From the NCBI GenBank assembly GCA_009840005.1, contig VXOR01000090.1:46510-110509 (forward strand): 64,000 nt of DNA, given 5' to 3'. The position numbers and the translations under genes are program-made. The notes beneath the pieces were generated by a model that worked only from the letters and a program-made list of their open reading frames with translations, did no database searches and had not been told where the DNA came from. The first letter of the stretch is position 1. Each line of letters opens with the position of its first letter. Positions 44,002-55,000 of the stretch are shown here, one piece after another. The DNA comes from Gemmatimonadota bacterium. GTDB taxonomy: Bacteria; Latescibacterota; UBA2968; UBA8231.

Positions 44002-46296
44002 TCAATCCCTGTCGTCAATCTCGCGGATCAAAGCGGCTAAGCGCCCTAGGCATACGGTGAGAAAAATCTCTTGGGCAACGGGCGATTCTTGCCGCACCGG
44101 GCTGTTAATGAAGCGGCCGATGGCGATGAGAATCACGTACACCGAGAGTACGTCGTAGGCTTGGTCCCTAGTGGCAGAGAGACCGTCGCGCACGGTGCGG
44201 CGGATTTGCCGCATGGCCTCGACTAGCACCTCGGCCTTTTCCTCTTCATAAGCAACGACTACCTCCCGGCACAGGGTTTTTAACTGTGTGCGGTATTCGG
44301 CGTTGATGCAGCGGGCCTTGCCCAAGGAGTCCGTTGCCCGGCGCAGCAGGCGGGTGATGGCGGCGACGCGGTCGGTATCTTCGCGCGAGAGCAAGCGATA
44401 GAACTGATCGCCAGCGCCTAGGGCACGGCAGACTCCGTTGAGTAGCTGCAAGCGCACGGCCGGGGAGGGATAGTCGGTCAGGCGGCCTAACGCGGGCCTG
44501 ACGATGCGGTGGTCCTGACGATCTCCGAGGACGTCGACCAGCGTCGGGAACGTCAGAGGGTCGAAATCGCTGCCAAATTGCCAGAATAGCAGCTCGTGGA
44601 CTTCGTCCCCACGGAGGCTGGCTAGGCCGCGGATAGCGCTGATGCGCACCCGGGGATCGGCGTCGCTTAGCGCCTCGACCAGCGGATCAATGCTGGTCGA
44701 GGATCCGAGACGGCCTAGGGCCTCGGCGGCTTCGCTGCGGATGTCCGAGGCTCCGTCGAGCAACTCGCGCACCAAGGGTTCGGTGGCGCTTTCCGACCGG
44801 CTCTCGCCCAAGGCGCGGGCAGCGGCGCGGCGCACCCGAGGGCTGGCGTCGGCTAGGGCCTGGACCAATTGCTCGATGGCGAGAGGGTTGCCCGAACGGC
44901 CCAGGGCCTCGGCAGCGCGCGCTCTGGTTCCCTCGGCTGTGGCTAGGCTGAAAATGGTGGCGTTGTAAGCGTAGCTGAGGACATTGCCGCGCAGCATCCG
45001 CGAGAGCAGGCTGCGCGAGGTTGCACTCCGCGCGTCCTTGACGGTGCGGAGGATGAACAGCGGCGCTAGCCGGACCAAGGCGCTGAGGGCAAAGATGACT
45101 TGCAAATCGCCCATGGGCACGCCGAACACAGAAAAGCGCAAGCCCTCTAGCTGGGCGACGAGCAGGCCGCCCAACAGGGGGCCGAGCGCACCCATTAGAT
45201 TGACCGTCACCGACCAAGTGGCTAGGTACATCGTGCGTTTTTCGCCTTGGGGTAACAGGCCGTAGAGCAGGGGGTTGATACCCACTCCGATTCCGGAGAA
45301 TAGAATTCCGCTGAGGACCAAGGCCACAGGTACTAAGTGGTAAGCCCCTGGCTGATTAAAGGTCCAAATAAGAGGCAAGAACGCGGCCGGCGTCATCAGG
45401 ATTTGCAGGACGGGTCTGGCTCCGAAGCGGTCGATAAGCCCGGCCCAGAGCCGATAGCCGACGATGCTGGTCAGCATAAATAGGGCATTGAAAATCGAGA
45501 CCTCAGTATAGGAGATCTGCAGGCGGTCGAGCATGAAGACGCTGTAGAGCGGCCCAGCTAGCCCAATGCCAAAGGTCCACAGGCCAAAAAAGAGCGCGGC
45601 GCGGCGGAAGTTGGCGTCGTGGAAGGGTTGCACAAGGTCGCGCAAGCGCGTGCTTTGTTCGTCTGTGGCAGCCGTCTGTTGGGGAAAGGGGGCGCGGAGG
45701 AGGTTTAAGTAGCCCAAGAATCCAAAAAGCGACCCGGCGGCAAAGACCCAGACAAAGCCGCCTCCGTCGGGGAAAAGGTCGAGGAATTGGCCAATCGCAA
45801 AACCGGCGATCATGGCCACTATGGTGCTGACGATGGTCTGGCGGCTGGCAAAGCGCGCGCGGATATTCTCCGGCACGGCGTTGGCGATCCAAGTGCTGTA
45901 AAAGGGCGAAATTGCATAGCCGCTGAACATGCTGAGGCAGACCATGGCTACCAAGGCCGGGAGCCGGTACTGCTCTGGGACGAAGAGGGGGATGATCAGT
46001 GGTAGCCCGCGGAAGGCGATTTCTACGTAACCACCGACGACGACAAAGCGCTTCTTGTCGCGGACGCGGGCGCTCAACAAGGGCGCTAGCAATTGCGTCA
46101 AAGCGAGGAAGTACGCGGCCGAGGTGAAGAGGGCGATAAAGGCACCGTCGGCCCCTAAGTACAGCGCGAAGCCAGTAAAGGCCGCCGTCCCCAGCCCGCA
46201 GGCTTGCCCCCAAGCGCCCCACAAGCCACTGGCGACGACGAAAGACCGGAGGGCGCGATGCACTTGGCCGCGCGAGAGAGAAGGAGCATTTTGCAT
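44002..46296 (-). CDS. MFS-type transporter fused to HEAT repeats
   Basis: About 764 residues from ATG 46296, chosen over an upstream codon that would give a non-membrane extension. Residues 1 to about 430 are a 12-helix major-facilitator-like membrane domain (VPENIRARFASRQTIVS is an RxxR loop). Residues about 470-600 contain HEAT/PBS-lyase-type repeats (RARAAEALGRSGNPLAIEQLVQALADASPRVRRAAARALG). The last 160 residues form another helical region. The cytoplasmic HEAT part probably binds a partner or senses substrate load. Substrate unknown. It is divergent from the TIM-barrel gene across an 86-bp gap. Confidence 0.8.
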   Translation of the reverse strand: MQNAPSLSRGQVHRALRSFVVASGLWGAWGQACGLGTAAFTGFALYLGADGAFIALFTSAAYFLALTQLLAPLLSARVRDKKRFVVVGGYVEIAFRGLPLIIPLFVPEQYRLPALVAMVCLSMFSGYAISPFYSTWIANAVPENIRARFASRQTIVSTIVAMIAGFAIGQFLDLFPDGGGFVWVFAAGSLFGFLGYLNLLRAPFPQQTAATDEQSTRLRDLVQPFHDANFRRAALFFGLWTFGIGLAGPLYSVFMLDRLQISYTEVSIFNALFMLTSIVGYRLWAGLIDRFGARPVLQILMTPAAFLPLIWTFNQPGAYHLVPVALVLSGILFSGIGVGINPLLYGLLPQGEKRTMYLATWSVTVNLMGALGPLLGGLLVAQLEGLRFSVFGVPMGDLQVIFALSALVRLAPLFILRTVKDARSATSRSLLSRMLRGNVLSYAYNATIFSLATAEGTRARAAEALGRSGNPLAIEQLVQALADASPRVRRAAARALGESRSESATEPLVRELLDGASDIRSEAAEALGRLGSSTSIDPLVEALSDADPRVRISAIRGLASLRGDEVHELLFWQFGSDFDPLTFPTLVDVLGDRQDHRIVRPALGRLTDYPSPAVRLQLLNGVCRALGAGDQFYRLLSREDTDRVAAITRLLRRATDSLGKARCINAEYRTQLKTLCREVVVAYEEEKAEVLVEAMRQIRRTVRDGLSATRDQAYDVLSVYVILIAIGRFINSPVRQESPVAQEIFLTVCLGRLAALIREIDDRD

Positions 46297-46382
46297 AGAG
46301 AAAAATATCGTTGCGATGTCAGTAAAGGGCAACGAACTTTGCCCGTAGGATTTTATTGAAACCACAACCAAGGAGGCGGATT

Positions 46383-47189
46383 ATGACACTCAAGATGGGA
46401 TACGCGACCCTGCGCTGGCGGCAGCCGGATTTGGCAAAGGCCCTGCCCGAGCTCAAAAAGGCCGGCTGGGACGGTTGGGAGGGGCGGTTACCGCTCGACT
46501 GGCTGGGGCCGCCGCAGCGGCTGAAGCAAGTGTGCGAGGACGCGGATATGCCGCTGTGCGTATTTACGGCTAGTGGCTCGCCCGAAGACCGCGACTGGGA
46601 GCACACCGAGCGCAACAAGCGGCGGATGGATTTCGCCGCGGAGATGGGCGTGGACTGCTTCATGTTTATGAGTGGTCGCAAGCCAGAGGGACGACCGGCA
46701 GAACGCGCCGATATCGAGCGGGCGGCCGAGGGGGCCGAGCAGTGGGCCGAGTACGCGGCCCAGTACGGGCTGGAGCTAAGCTACCACATCCACACCAACT
46801 TGCTGGTGGATTCGGCCGAGGACTGGCGGCTGTACATGAGCTTGCTGGACAAAACGAAGCTGTGCATCGATGTCTCGCACGCCGAGTTGTGGGACTACGA
46901 TCCAGTGCAGTCGCTGACGGACTTTTGGCATCAGCTCAACTACGTCCACCTACAGGACTATACGTCTTGCACGGTACGCGAGCCGGGGCGCTACAATCCC
47001 GAGTGGGTTTCGGTCGGCGAAGGCGAATGCCTCGACTTTGCCGGGGTGCTCAACACGCTCGCCGAGCGGGGCTTTGACCGCTGGGTGACCAGTTGTCCGG
47101 GCGAGCCGGCCTACGAAGGCGAGGACCCAGTCAGCGAGGCGCGGCGGAGTGCGGGGATGCGCCAGTATTTGCGCGGGTTGGGGTACTAG
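46383..47189 (+). CDS. Xylose-isomerase-like TIM-barrel protein
   Basis: About 268 residues from ATG 46383, which has AAGGAGG 6 nt upstream; a more upstream frame start is less likely. The pattern YATLRWRQPDLAKALPELKKAGWDGWEG ... LSYHIHTNLLVDSAEDW ... LCIDVSHAELWDYD ... YVHLQDY ... GEGECLDFAGVLNTLAERGFD is that of sugar-phosphate isomerase/epimerase (AP endonuclease family 2) proteins, with metal ligands E/H/D/H spaced as expected. It probably isomerises or epimerises a sugar or inositol derivative; the substrate is not predictable. Confidence 0.87.
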   Translation: MTLKMGYATLRWRQPDLAKALPELKKAGWDGWEGRLPLDWLGPPQRLKQVCEDADMPLCVFTASGSPEDRDWEHTERNKRRMDFAAEMGVDCFMFMSGRKPEGRPAERADIERAAEGAEQWAEYAAQYGLELSYHIHTNLLVDSAEDWRLYMSLLDKTKLCIDVSHAELWDYDPVQSLTDFWHQLNYVHLQDYTSCTVREPGRYNPEWVSVGEGECLDFAGVLNTLAERGFDRWVTSCPGEPAYEGEDPVSEARRSAGMRQYLRGLGY

Positions 47190-47412
47190 TGAGCCAATCC
47201 AGGCTGACCCAACTCGCCGTCTAGGTTCGCTGCTGGATGTGGCGGCGATGCCGAGTCGGAAGCAGGATCAGGTTTATTCGATGGGAGCGGTGGAATTGCT
47301 CTTGGTGTACGGCGCGGTGTATTAGTGTTTCTTTTCAGATAACACCTTAAGCGACCGTGCTGGTCGGGCAAATTGAAACGGCAGCGCGACTGAGAGTCCG
47401 CGAGATGGGGGT

Positions 47413-48207
47413 ATGACAGAGCCAGATCTATTAATCATAAACTACGAAGGACAGGACCGTCAGGTATCTTGGCAGGGTGTAAGTATGCAAGACGGCGATA
47501 CGTTCAAATCGTTCATGTCCAACGAAGTTTCGTCACGGCTTTACGATGAAGAAGGTAAGGCCGAATTTGAAACGTATCTTCAAAACTTAGCCAACACGGG
47601 ATTCGCTCGAGATAGCCTTGAGGAAATTCTGGCAGCCGAAATAAGCGAAGAACCAAGTTGGGCGATAGGAGAAGCAATAGCTGAAGCGTACCTGAGTCGC
47701 GAGTATAGAATTACATGGCCTTGGAACACGAAACGCGATAAGCGGCATCCTAATGCGAGTCTTCCAGGTGCAGATCTGGTCGGATTTATAGTTGAAGGCG
47801 AAACTACACGCCTCGTGCTTGGTGAAGTTAAATCATCTACTGAAGTGAAAACGCCGCCGAGCGTAATGAGCGGTCGGAGCGGTTTAATACACCAGATAGA
47901 TAACTTAGCAAACGACCTGTCCTTGGTTTGCGAACTTCTCAAGTGGCTTTTACACCGTTGTAAAGAAACGGTCTATGAAACATCATTCAAGGCAGCGGTT
48001 AGATTATTTCTTGAGTCGGGAAATAAGGCTCTTGCGCTCTTTGGGGTTCTGATTCGGGATACGCAGCCCAATGAGCTAGATTTACAGGCACGAGGGCAAA
48101 CTATGGCGGGAAAACTGGAATACCCGACAACATGCGACTTGAGTGCAATATATTTGCCTTGCGCCATCGATGACCTTCCATCTCGCATACCTGGAGGTGA
48201 GCCATGA
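47413..48207 (+). CDS. PD-(D/E)XK nuclease-like protein, first gene of putative defence system
   Basis: A 264-residue protein. The core reads WAIGEAIAEAYL (E87/E91), then PGADLVGFI (D121) and TRLVLGEVKSS (E138-x-K140), which is the E...D...E-x-K arrangement of PD-(D/E)XK nucleases. The combination of a GE helix, G-x-D-L-V-G-F and L-x-L-G-E-V-K recalls DUF1837/HamA of the Hachiman system, but that resemblance is by eye only. No signal peptide or membrane segment. It begins the AT-richer three-gene block, with 222 bp of non-coding DNA upstream in which I see no clear promoter. Its last 4 nt overlap the helicase start (ATGA), indicating coupled translation. It is likely the effector nuclease. 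Confidence 0.75.
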   Translation: MTEPDLLIINYEGQDRQVSWQGVSMQDGDTFKSFMSNEVSSRLYDEEGKAEFETYLQNLANTGFARDSLEEILAAEISEEPSWAIGEAIAEAYLSREYRITWPWNTKRDKRHPNASLPGADLVGFIVEGETTRLVLGEVKSSTEVKTPPSVMSGRSGLIHQIDNLANDLSLVCELLKWLLHRCKETVYETSFKAAVRLFLESGNKALALFGVLIRDTQPNELDLQARGQTMAGKLEYPTTCDLSAIYLPCAIDDLPSRIPGGEP

Positions 48208-51200
48208 GTCATTGGTTGCTTGAAGAACAAGAAGAGATGCGCCAACAGGCGCTGAAGCAAGTTCAGCTTGCACAGAATTCGCACAAGCAGGCAGACGAAA
48301 AATTGATCCGACGTGCTGCCGATGTGCTGGAAATGGCTGTGCTCGATCTCGTGCTTGAGGACGCAGTGCATGATGAGCAAAGACAAAGGGAATTGCAACT
48401 CGCCGCTGCTGACGCTTTTTGCTTGCTACGTGCCTTGCCTCGTCCGGCTGATCCACTCGATGCCGGGAAATTCCTATTGAGAGCGGGCAGCCTCGCCGTA
48501 TTGGGAGACAAAGGGGCTGATGCAGAGCAGTGGTTGGAGAAAGAGCCTTGGGTTGAGCTTCCCATTGATTCGGAATGGCACAAGCGCACTTGGGCGACCG
48601 TCCTCGATGTTTGGCTAAGGCTGATTCGCAAGCGCTATACCGACCTCGGCGCAGTTTTGAAACGAATCTCCCGCCTACGCGATGCCCAACCTGATCTTGA
48701 AAAGAATCATCTGGCAGCACAAGAACCGGCCCATGCCAAGACGGTCGCCCTCGAATTGATCGGACTCTATCACCTCGCCAAGTCAGCCGAGATTTTAGTC
48801 CGCTACATGACCGATGATGGCGTGGATGGAAAACACCAGATACGCCAATCACTCGATACGCATTTTGGACAAGTGCTAGCCGTCTGCGAACATGCGCGAA
48901 TGATCGATCTGGAACTGCTCAGTCGTCTGCTTGCCGCTAGTGCTATGCAGATGACCGAAGAAAAGGGGCTAACGCACACCCGCCGCTCTCTAGCCTCGCA
49001 AACAGCCGAAAAGGTGCCAACGTATATGCCAGACCAAACGGAGTTTATACCGGGTCAAATGGTCGTCTTGAAGTCCAACCCCTCCCTGCGGGGCGCAGTG
49101 GTGAAGGTGCTCTCGGGACAGGCTGAAAATCGAGTCGAGGTGTTTATGGGTAGCAGCGTACAGACGTATTACGCCTCCCAGTTGCAGGTTGCGGACCAGC
49201 CCGATGATGAGTTGCAGCCGCTTTCGTGCGACCTGTTTCACGCCCACCTGACCGCGCTACAGATTCGGCATCCCAGCCTATCGACATTGTATTCGCTGAA
49301 CGCGGCGCGCGTCAATTTCATCCCGTATCAGTTCCGGCCCGTGCTGAGGTTCATTCGGTCAGACCGTCCGCGCCTGTTGATCGCGGATGGCGTCGGGGTC
49401 GGCAAGACCATTGAGGCCGGATTGATCTTGCGGGAGTTGCAGGCGCGGCGGGAGATCAAGTCTGTACTCATTATATGTCCCCGTCCGTTGGTGACCGAGA
49501 GCAAGTGGAAGAGTGAGATGAAGCGGTTTGGCGAAGACTTCACCCATTTGGACGGCCCAACATTGAGGTATTGCATCAAGGAGATGGATCTGGAAGGCGA
49601 ATGGCCCGCTCAGCATCAGAAAGCGATTCTACCGTACTCGCTGTTCGACGAAGTACTTCTTTACGGTCCAGAGGGCAAGGACAGGGTTAGAAAAAAGCAG
49701 GGGAAAGGGCTGTTGGATTTGGACCCGCCCCCGCGTTTCGACCTCGTGATCGTGGATGAAGCGCATCATATTCGCAATCCGAATACCCGTTCTCACGAGG
49801 CTGTCCGGTTTTTTTGTGACTATGCCGAGGCTGCGGTCTTTTTAACTGCAACCCCGATCCAGCTTGGCAGCGACGACCTGTTTGTGCTGCTGAACGTGCT
49901 GCGGCCCGACCTGATTCAGGATATGGAGAGCTTTAAGCACATGGCCGCGCCGAATCCATTTATCAATAAAGCGGTGGATCATGCGCGGACCCAAGCGGCA
50001 GATTGGACTACTCAGGCCATGGAAGCACTCGACGAAGCGGCCGCTACGGGTTGGGGACGAGCCATTCTCAGCTACAATCCTGAATTTAAGCGGGTTAGGG
50101 GGCAACTTACTGAGGGCTACGTAGCTGCGGATGAACGCATCCAACTCATTACGGATATGGAAGCGCTGCATACCTTTGCGAGTATGATAAACCGGACGCG
50201 GCGGCGCGATATTGGGGCATTCACCGTGAGAAAGCCGAAAACAGTACATGTTGATTTCACTCCCAGCCAAAAGCAGCTTCACGACGAATTACTCGCTGTT
50301 CAGGCGGACATATTTAGTCGGCTTCACGGGGATAGGAATGTCAAATTTATGATGACCACGATTAGACGTCAGGCCGCGAGTTGCCTGTATGGATTGATCC
50401 CTTTCCTCGAGAGCATTCTGAATCGCCGGCTTGACGAATTGGAATGGGAGGAAGCCGACGATGGGGAACCCGTCCCCCCAAGTGATGCTGTCAGCGCGAT
50501 CCGATCTCAGATCGAGGGTGTACTTGAGAAAGCACGTGGGCTTGATCCCCACGATCCAAAGTTCGAGGCACTACGTACAGTCATCTGGGAGAAGCAAGAC
50601 TTGGACAATAACGACAATAACAAGGTCATGCTGTTTAGCAGCTTTCGCCACACACTGTACTACCTTTACGAGAAGCTCAAGACGGACGGCGTGCGCGCCG
50701 CTATGGTCCACGGTGGGACGCCGGATGAGGAGCGCGTTGAACTACGGCGCCTGTTTGAAAAGCCACGCGAGGACAGCAATGCTCTCGATGTCTTGCTGTT
50801 CTCGGAGATTGGTTGTGAGGGCTTGGATTATCAATTCTGCGATTGCATTGTGAACTATGACTTGCCTTGGAATCCGATGCGTGTTGAGCAGCGGATTGGT
50901 CGCATTGACCGCAACGGCCAGAAGAACGAGAGTGTCGCCATCGTCAACTTGATTACGCCGGGGACTGTTGACGCAGACATTTATGAGCGTTGCCTCAAAC
51001 GCATCGGCGTATTTGAGCAGGCTCTCGGCGCTAGCGAAGAGATCCTCGGGGAGATTTCCAGAGAAATAAAGAACATTGCCGAGAACTATGCCTTGAGCGA
51101 AGCGGAGCGTCAGGCCCAACTCCAGCAGTTGGCAGACAATGAAATTCGCTTGATACAAGAACAGGAAGGGTTGGAACAGAAGCAGATGGAGCTTTTTGGG

Positions 51201-52091
51201 ATTCGCCTTCCTGAAGACCAGATGAAAAGGGAGATTAGAGACGCTTCGAGTTTTTGGTTGACGCCGGGTTCGCTGCAAAGGCTCGTCGCGCTCTATTTGC
51301 AGCAGCGGTGTAAGGAAGAACGAGATTTCATCCTCGGCGAGAAACCCCTGAAAACGCTGAGGCTTGCACAGGATGCGCGCAACCTCTTGTTGGGTGATTT
51401 CCAACAGCTTCCTAGGCAGAGCACCTATCGGGAGTGGGAGACATGGTTGAAAGGGGACGACCAGCATCTGCAAATAACCTTTGAGCAGGATTGTGCCACC
51501 CTGCATCCAGAGGCCGCATTCATTATGCCGCTGCACCCTTTGGTGAAACAGGCAGCCCGGTTTTTTGATAGTGATGAACGAGTCGTTGTACATCTGAAGG
51601 TACGGGACGATGATCTGCCCACTGGCCGGTATCAATTCGTCGTTTATCAGTGGCGGTTCTACGGTATCAGAGAGGATTTGAAGCTCAAGCTGGTTGCCTC
51701 ATCGGATTCAGTAGAGCCGTATTTGGGCCGCCTCTTAGAGAGGGCGGAGGATGCCGAGACAGGGGAACAGGGAGAGTGGGACGAACTGGAAACGCAGCAT
51801 CATCGGCTGTGGTCTGAGGCACGGACAGAACACCAGCAACGGACCCAGGAGTTAGCAGCGTACCGCAGAGAGAGTCTGACGACGAGCCATCGGGCGCGGA
51901 TGGAACTGCTCCAGGAGCAGCTTGAAAAGGCAAATAATGAGAGTATACAAAGGATGCGACGGTCGCAGATAGGCCGAGCAGAGGCTGACTACAACCGGCA
52001 CGTTGAGGATTTGGATAGGGCCGAGGAGAAAGTCGATATTATCGCGGAGCCGGTGGCGTATGGGATTCTCAACATTGAGGGGATAAAATGA
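48204..52091 (+). CDS. Large SNF2-type helicase/translocase of putative defence system
   Basis: The 1295-residue SF2 protein has a helical N-terminal region of unknown fold (1 to about 275) and an SH3/KOW-like segment (about 283-330: GQMVVLKSNPSLRGAVVKVL). A RapA/SNF2 motor follows, with Walker A GVGVGKT (396-402), DEAH (518-521), TATP (548-551), the second lobe IGCEGLDY (near 868) and QRIGRIDRNGQ (near 896). The C-terminal 300 residues are rich in charged coiled-coil. It should move along double-stranded DNA using ATP. Similar helicases drive DISARM and other restriction-like systems. It overlaps both neighbours by 4 nt, so all three products are probably made in balance. Confidence 0.9.
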   Translation: MSHWLLEEQEEMRQQALKQVQLAQNSHKQADEKLIRRAADVLEMAVLDLVLEDAVHDEQRQRELQLAAADAFCLLRALPRPADPLDAGKFLLRAGSLAVLGDKGADAEQWLEKEPWVELPIDSEWHKRTWATVLDVWLRLIRKRYTDLGAVLKRISRLRDAQPDLEKNHLAAQEPAHAKTVALELIGLYHLAKSAEILVRYMTDDGVDGKHQIRQSLDTHFGQVLAVCEHARMIDLELLSRLLAASAMQMTEEKGLTHTRRSLASQTAEKVPTYMPDQTEFIPGQMVVLKSNPSLRGAVVKVLSGQAENRVEVFMGSSVQTYYASQLQVADQPDDELQPLSCDLFHAHLTALQIRHPSLSTLYSLNAARVNFIPYQFRPVLRFIRSDRPRLLIADGVGVGKTIEAGLILRELQARREIKSVLIICPRPLVTESKWKSEMKRFGEDFTHLDGPTLRYCIKEMDLEGEWPAQHQKAILPYSLFDEVLLYGPEGKDRVRKKQGKGLLDLDPPPRFDLVIVDEAHHIRNPNTRSHEAVRFFCDYAEAAVFLTATPIQLGSDDLFVLLNVLRPDLIQDMESFKHMAAPNPFINKAVDHARTQAADWTTQAMEALDEAAATGWGRAILSYNPEFKRVRGQLTEGYVAADERIQLITDMEALHTFASMINRTRRRDIGAFTVRKPKTVHVDFTPSQKQLHDELLAVQADIFSRLHGDRNVKFMMTTIRRQAASCLYGLIPFLESILNRRLDELEWEEADDGEPVPPSDAVSAIRSQIEGVLEKARGLDPHDPKFEALRTVIWEKQDLDNNDNNKVMLFSSFRHTLYYLYEKLKTDGVRAAMVHGGTPDEERVELRRLFEKPREDSNALDVLLFSEIGCEGLDYQFCDCIVNYDLPWNPMRVEQRIGRIDRNGQKNESVAIVNLITPGTVDADIYERCLKRIGVFEQALGASEEILGEISREIKNIAENYALSEAERQAQLQQLADNEIRLIQEQEGLEQKQMELFGIRLPEDQMKREIRDASSFWLTPGSLQRLVALYLQQRCKEERDFILGEKPLKTLRLAQDARNLLLGDFQQLPRQSTYREWETWLKGDDQHLQITFEQDCATLHPEAAFIMPLHPLVKQAARFFDSDERVVVHLKVRDDDLPTGRYQFVVYQWRFYGIREDLKLKLVASSDSVEPYLGRLLERAEDAETGEQGEWDELETQHHRLWSEARTEHQQRTQELAAYRRESLTTSHRARMELLQEQLEKANNESIQRMRRSQIGRAEADYNRHVEDLDRAEEKVDIIAEPVAYGILNIEGIK

Positions 52092-55000
52092 GTTTGGAAA
52101 AATTACGACAGAAGCGTTTGAAGTGGGTAGAGGCGAACCGCGAAAACGGCTTTGATGATGGCATCAGACGTTTACTAACTGATCTCTATCCCGATAACGC
52201 GCACTTCATTTATGAGCTTCTGCAAAATGCCGAAGATGCTGGCGCAACAGAGGTGCGCTTCATTCTCAGAGAGAATAGTGTCGAATTTGAACACAACGGA
52301 GCTCGACTATTTACTCTGGAGGATGTGGACTCTATTACAAGCATCGGCTTCAGCACAAAGAGAGAGGATCATACAAGCATCGGCAAGTTTGGCGTTGGCT
52401 TTAAGGCTGTATTTGCCTATACGGAGACGCCTGAAGTTGTATCGGGTGAATATCATTTTCGCATTCGTGATTTGGTCGTGCCCGATACGGAAGAATTGGC
52501 TTTCTGTCCTCGGGGCGAGAAACAGACCTACTTCTCTTTCCCTTTTGATAATGACGCAAAGCCACCTGAAAAAGCTCGTGATGAAATAGAAAGAAATCTG
52601 CAGAAGTTGGACGAAAGTACGCTTCTCTTCCTCAGCAATATCAAAAAAATAGAATATCGGCTGCCTGATTCGACTGAGGGTTTTATCGAGCGGAGAGAAA
52701 CAGATCAGGAAAACAGAATTGAGATTCTTGTCCAGCGTCTAGGATACTCGGAACCGGATTCAGTCTCTTTTCTCCGGTTTGAAAAAGAGGTCGAGATAAA
52801 TGATGAAGATGGTGCTCCGAAGTTATGTCGAATCGCTATAGCCTTCCTTTTAGATAGAGAACAAGAACAGGCTGCGCGAAGATCAACTAAAAGACAAGAG
52901 CGATCCCAAAGTGTTCAACGGAGAATAAAGTCGTTAGAGCCGGGGCAAGTCTCCATTTACTTCCCTGCCGAAAAGGAAACGTCCAATCTGCGGTTTCATC
53001 TCCACTCACCTTTTGCCTCAACCGTTGCTCGCGATAGCATCCGCGATTGCCCGGAAAATGATGAGCTGCGGGATCACTTGGCGGATTTAATCGCGGAATC
53101 AATGGCCGCTATACGTGAACAAGGGCTGTTGACCGTAGAATTTTTGGCGACGCTCCCTAATGACCAAGAAAGCTTGCCTTCGTTCTACAAGCCAATCATG
53201 GAGAGGCTGGTTGAGGTGTTCAAGAAGGAAAAACTGTTCCCGATGAAACAGGGAGGTCATGCTCCTGCATCAGGAATCTACCGGGGAAGTAGGCAGTTGT
53301 CTGAACTGATCGGTGACGAAGATTTGGCGACGATTCTCAGAAAGGATTCATCTCTGCCTCTATGGGCTGCGAATGCTCCGCAACGAAACCAAGAGGCAAA
53401 CAATTTTCTGTCTTCACTCGGAATCTCCAAATGGGATGAAAAAGACCTTATAAGAGAGCTATCCGAGCAGCCTGATTTGGTAAAGACATGGCTAAAGGAC
53501 AAACCGGACGAATGGCATCAGGAGTTTTATGCATTGCTCGGCGATTTCTTATCCAACCAATCAATGTATACAGATGATCTATCAAATCTCTCTATCGTCC
53601 GTATCAGCGATGGTACCACCTACAAGAAAGGTAAAGACTGTTATTTCCCAAGCGACGATGTGGAACACGATGAAAAATTTCCCCGAGTTGCCAAAGGCGT
53701 CTATTCGTCTGAAAAAAACAAGGACCAGCAGAAAAAAGCTCGCGAATTTCTTGAAGATATTGATGTTAGCGAAGTTGAAGAAAGTGACCGAGTTGAGGCG
53801 ATTTTGAAGCAGCGGTATGGAAAAGGGTCAATCTGCGGACAACATCACGAGCAGGATATAAAGAGATTTATTGCACTTATAGAGAAGCAACCAAGCCGAA
53901 CACTTTTGTTCAAAAACTACTTCATATTCAAAATTGATAAGAATTTGGATAACAAAACATGGTGGGCAAAGCCAAGTATAGTCTTTCTGGATTCTCCTTA
54001 TCGCGATACCGGACTGGGAGCGTACTATGATGCACTTGGCGAAGATTCAGACCGAAAATGGGCACTCTCTCCGGAATATGAAAAGTATGGTATAGATCCA
54101 GAAAGACTCGGGAAATTCGCCAAGGCGATGGGTGCTCAGACAAAACTGGAAGTTAAACAGCAAGAAATTCCACGTAATCATCCCGAATACTCTGATCTAA
54201 AGTCTGCCCCAGGTGAGCGATTGAGCAATGTGATCAATATAGATCATACAATTCCTGAATTTAAGGTTCTACTCGATAAACCCAATCTCGATAAGGCACG
54301 GCTGATTTGGCGAACGATGGATTCGCTAGATGACGATTACTTGGAATCAAAGTATCGGAAAAACGCAACAGGGGGATTCCATTACGGAGCCTCTAGCTTT
54401 GTACATGATTTAAGGAGGGCGGCATGGGTTCCTCAGAAGTATAGAGGAGAGCCCCTCCGTTTTGTGCATCCTTGTGATGCATCAAGTGACTATCTTCCAG
54501 AAGGTTTTTCGTACGAGTCTTGGCGAGAGTGGATCCGTAAGATTGAATTTGGAAAGAGCTGGCAAGATCAAGAGGAACAGGAACGAAGGAGGAAGGAACG
54601 AGCTACTCAAGAATATCAGCGGAAAGAAGAGGTTGCTATCGAAATGGGATTTGATTCCGCCGAGGAAGCTGAAGAGCTCGCGATGCTAAAGAAGAAAGAC
54701 CCAGAAGCGTTCAAAGAGTTTATTCAGAAGAAAAAGGCGAAAGAACAGAGGCCGACATTTCCAGAGAAAACGTCAAATAATCCAGATCGTAGGCAAGAAA
54801 AAGTTAAGGAACAACTCGCCGACACTTCTGATAAAGAATACGAAGAGCTAAAAAGAAGCGTCCGAACTTCACGAGGAGCTGTTGTCCCTAAAATCGACCT
54901 TAGAGAGCAATATACGAATGATTCTGGTGAGATGGTGTGCCAGATCTGCCAAGAGGAAATGCCGTTCAAAAAACGAGATGGTAAGTATTACTTTGAGGCG

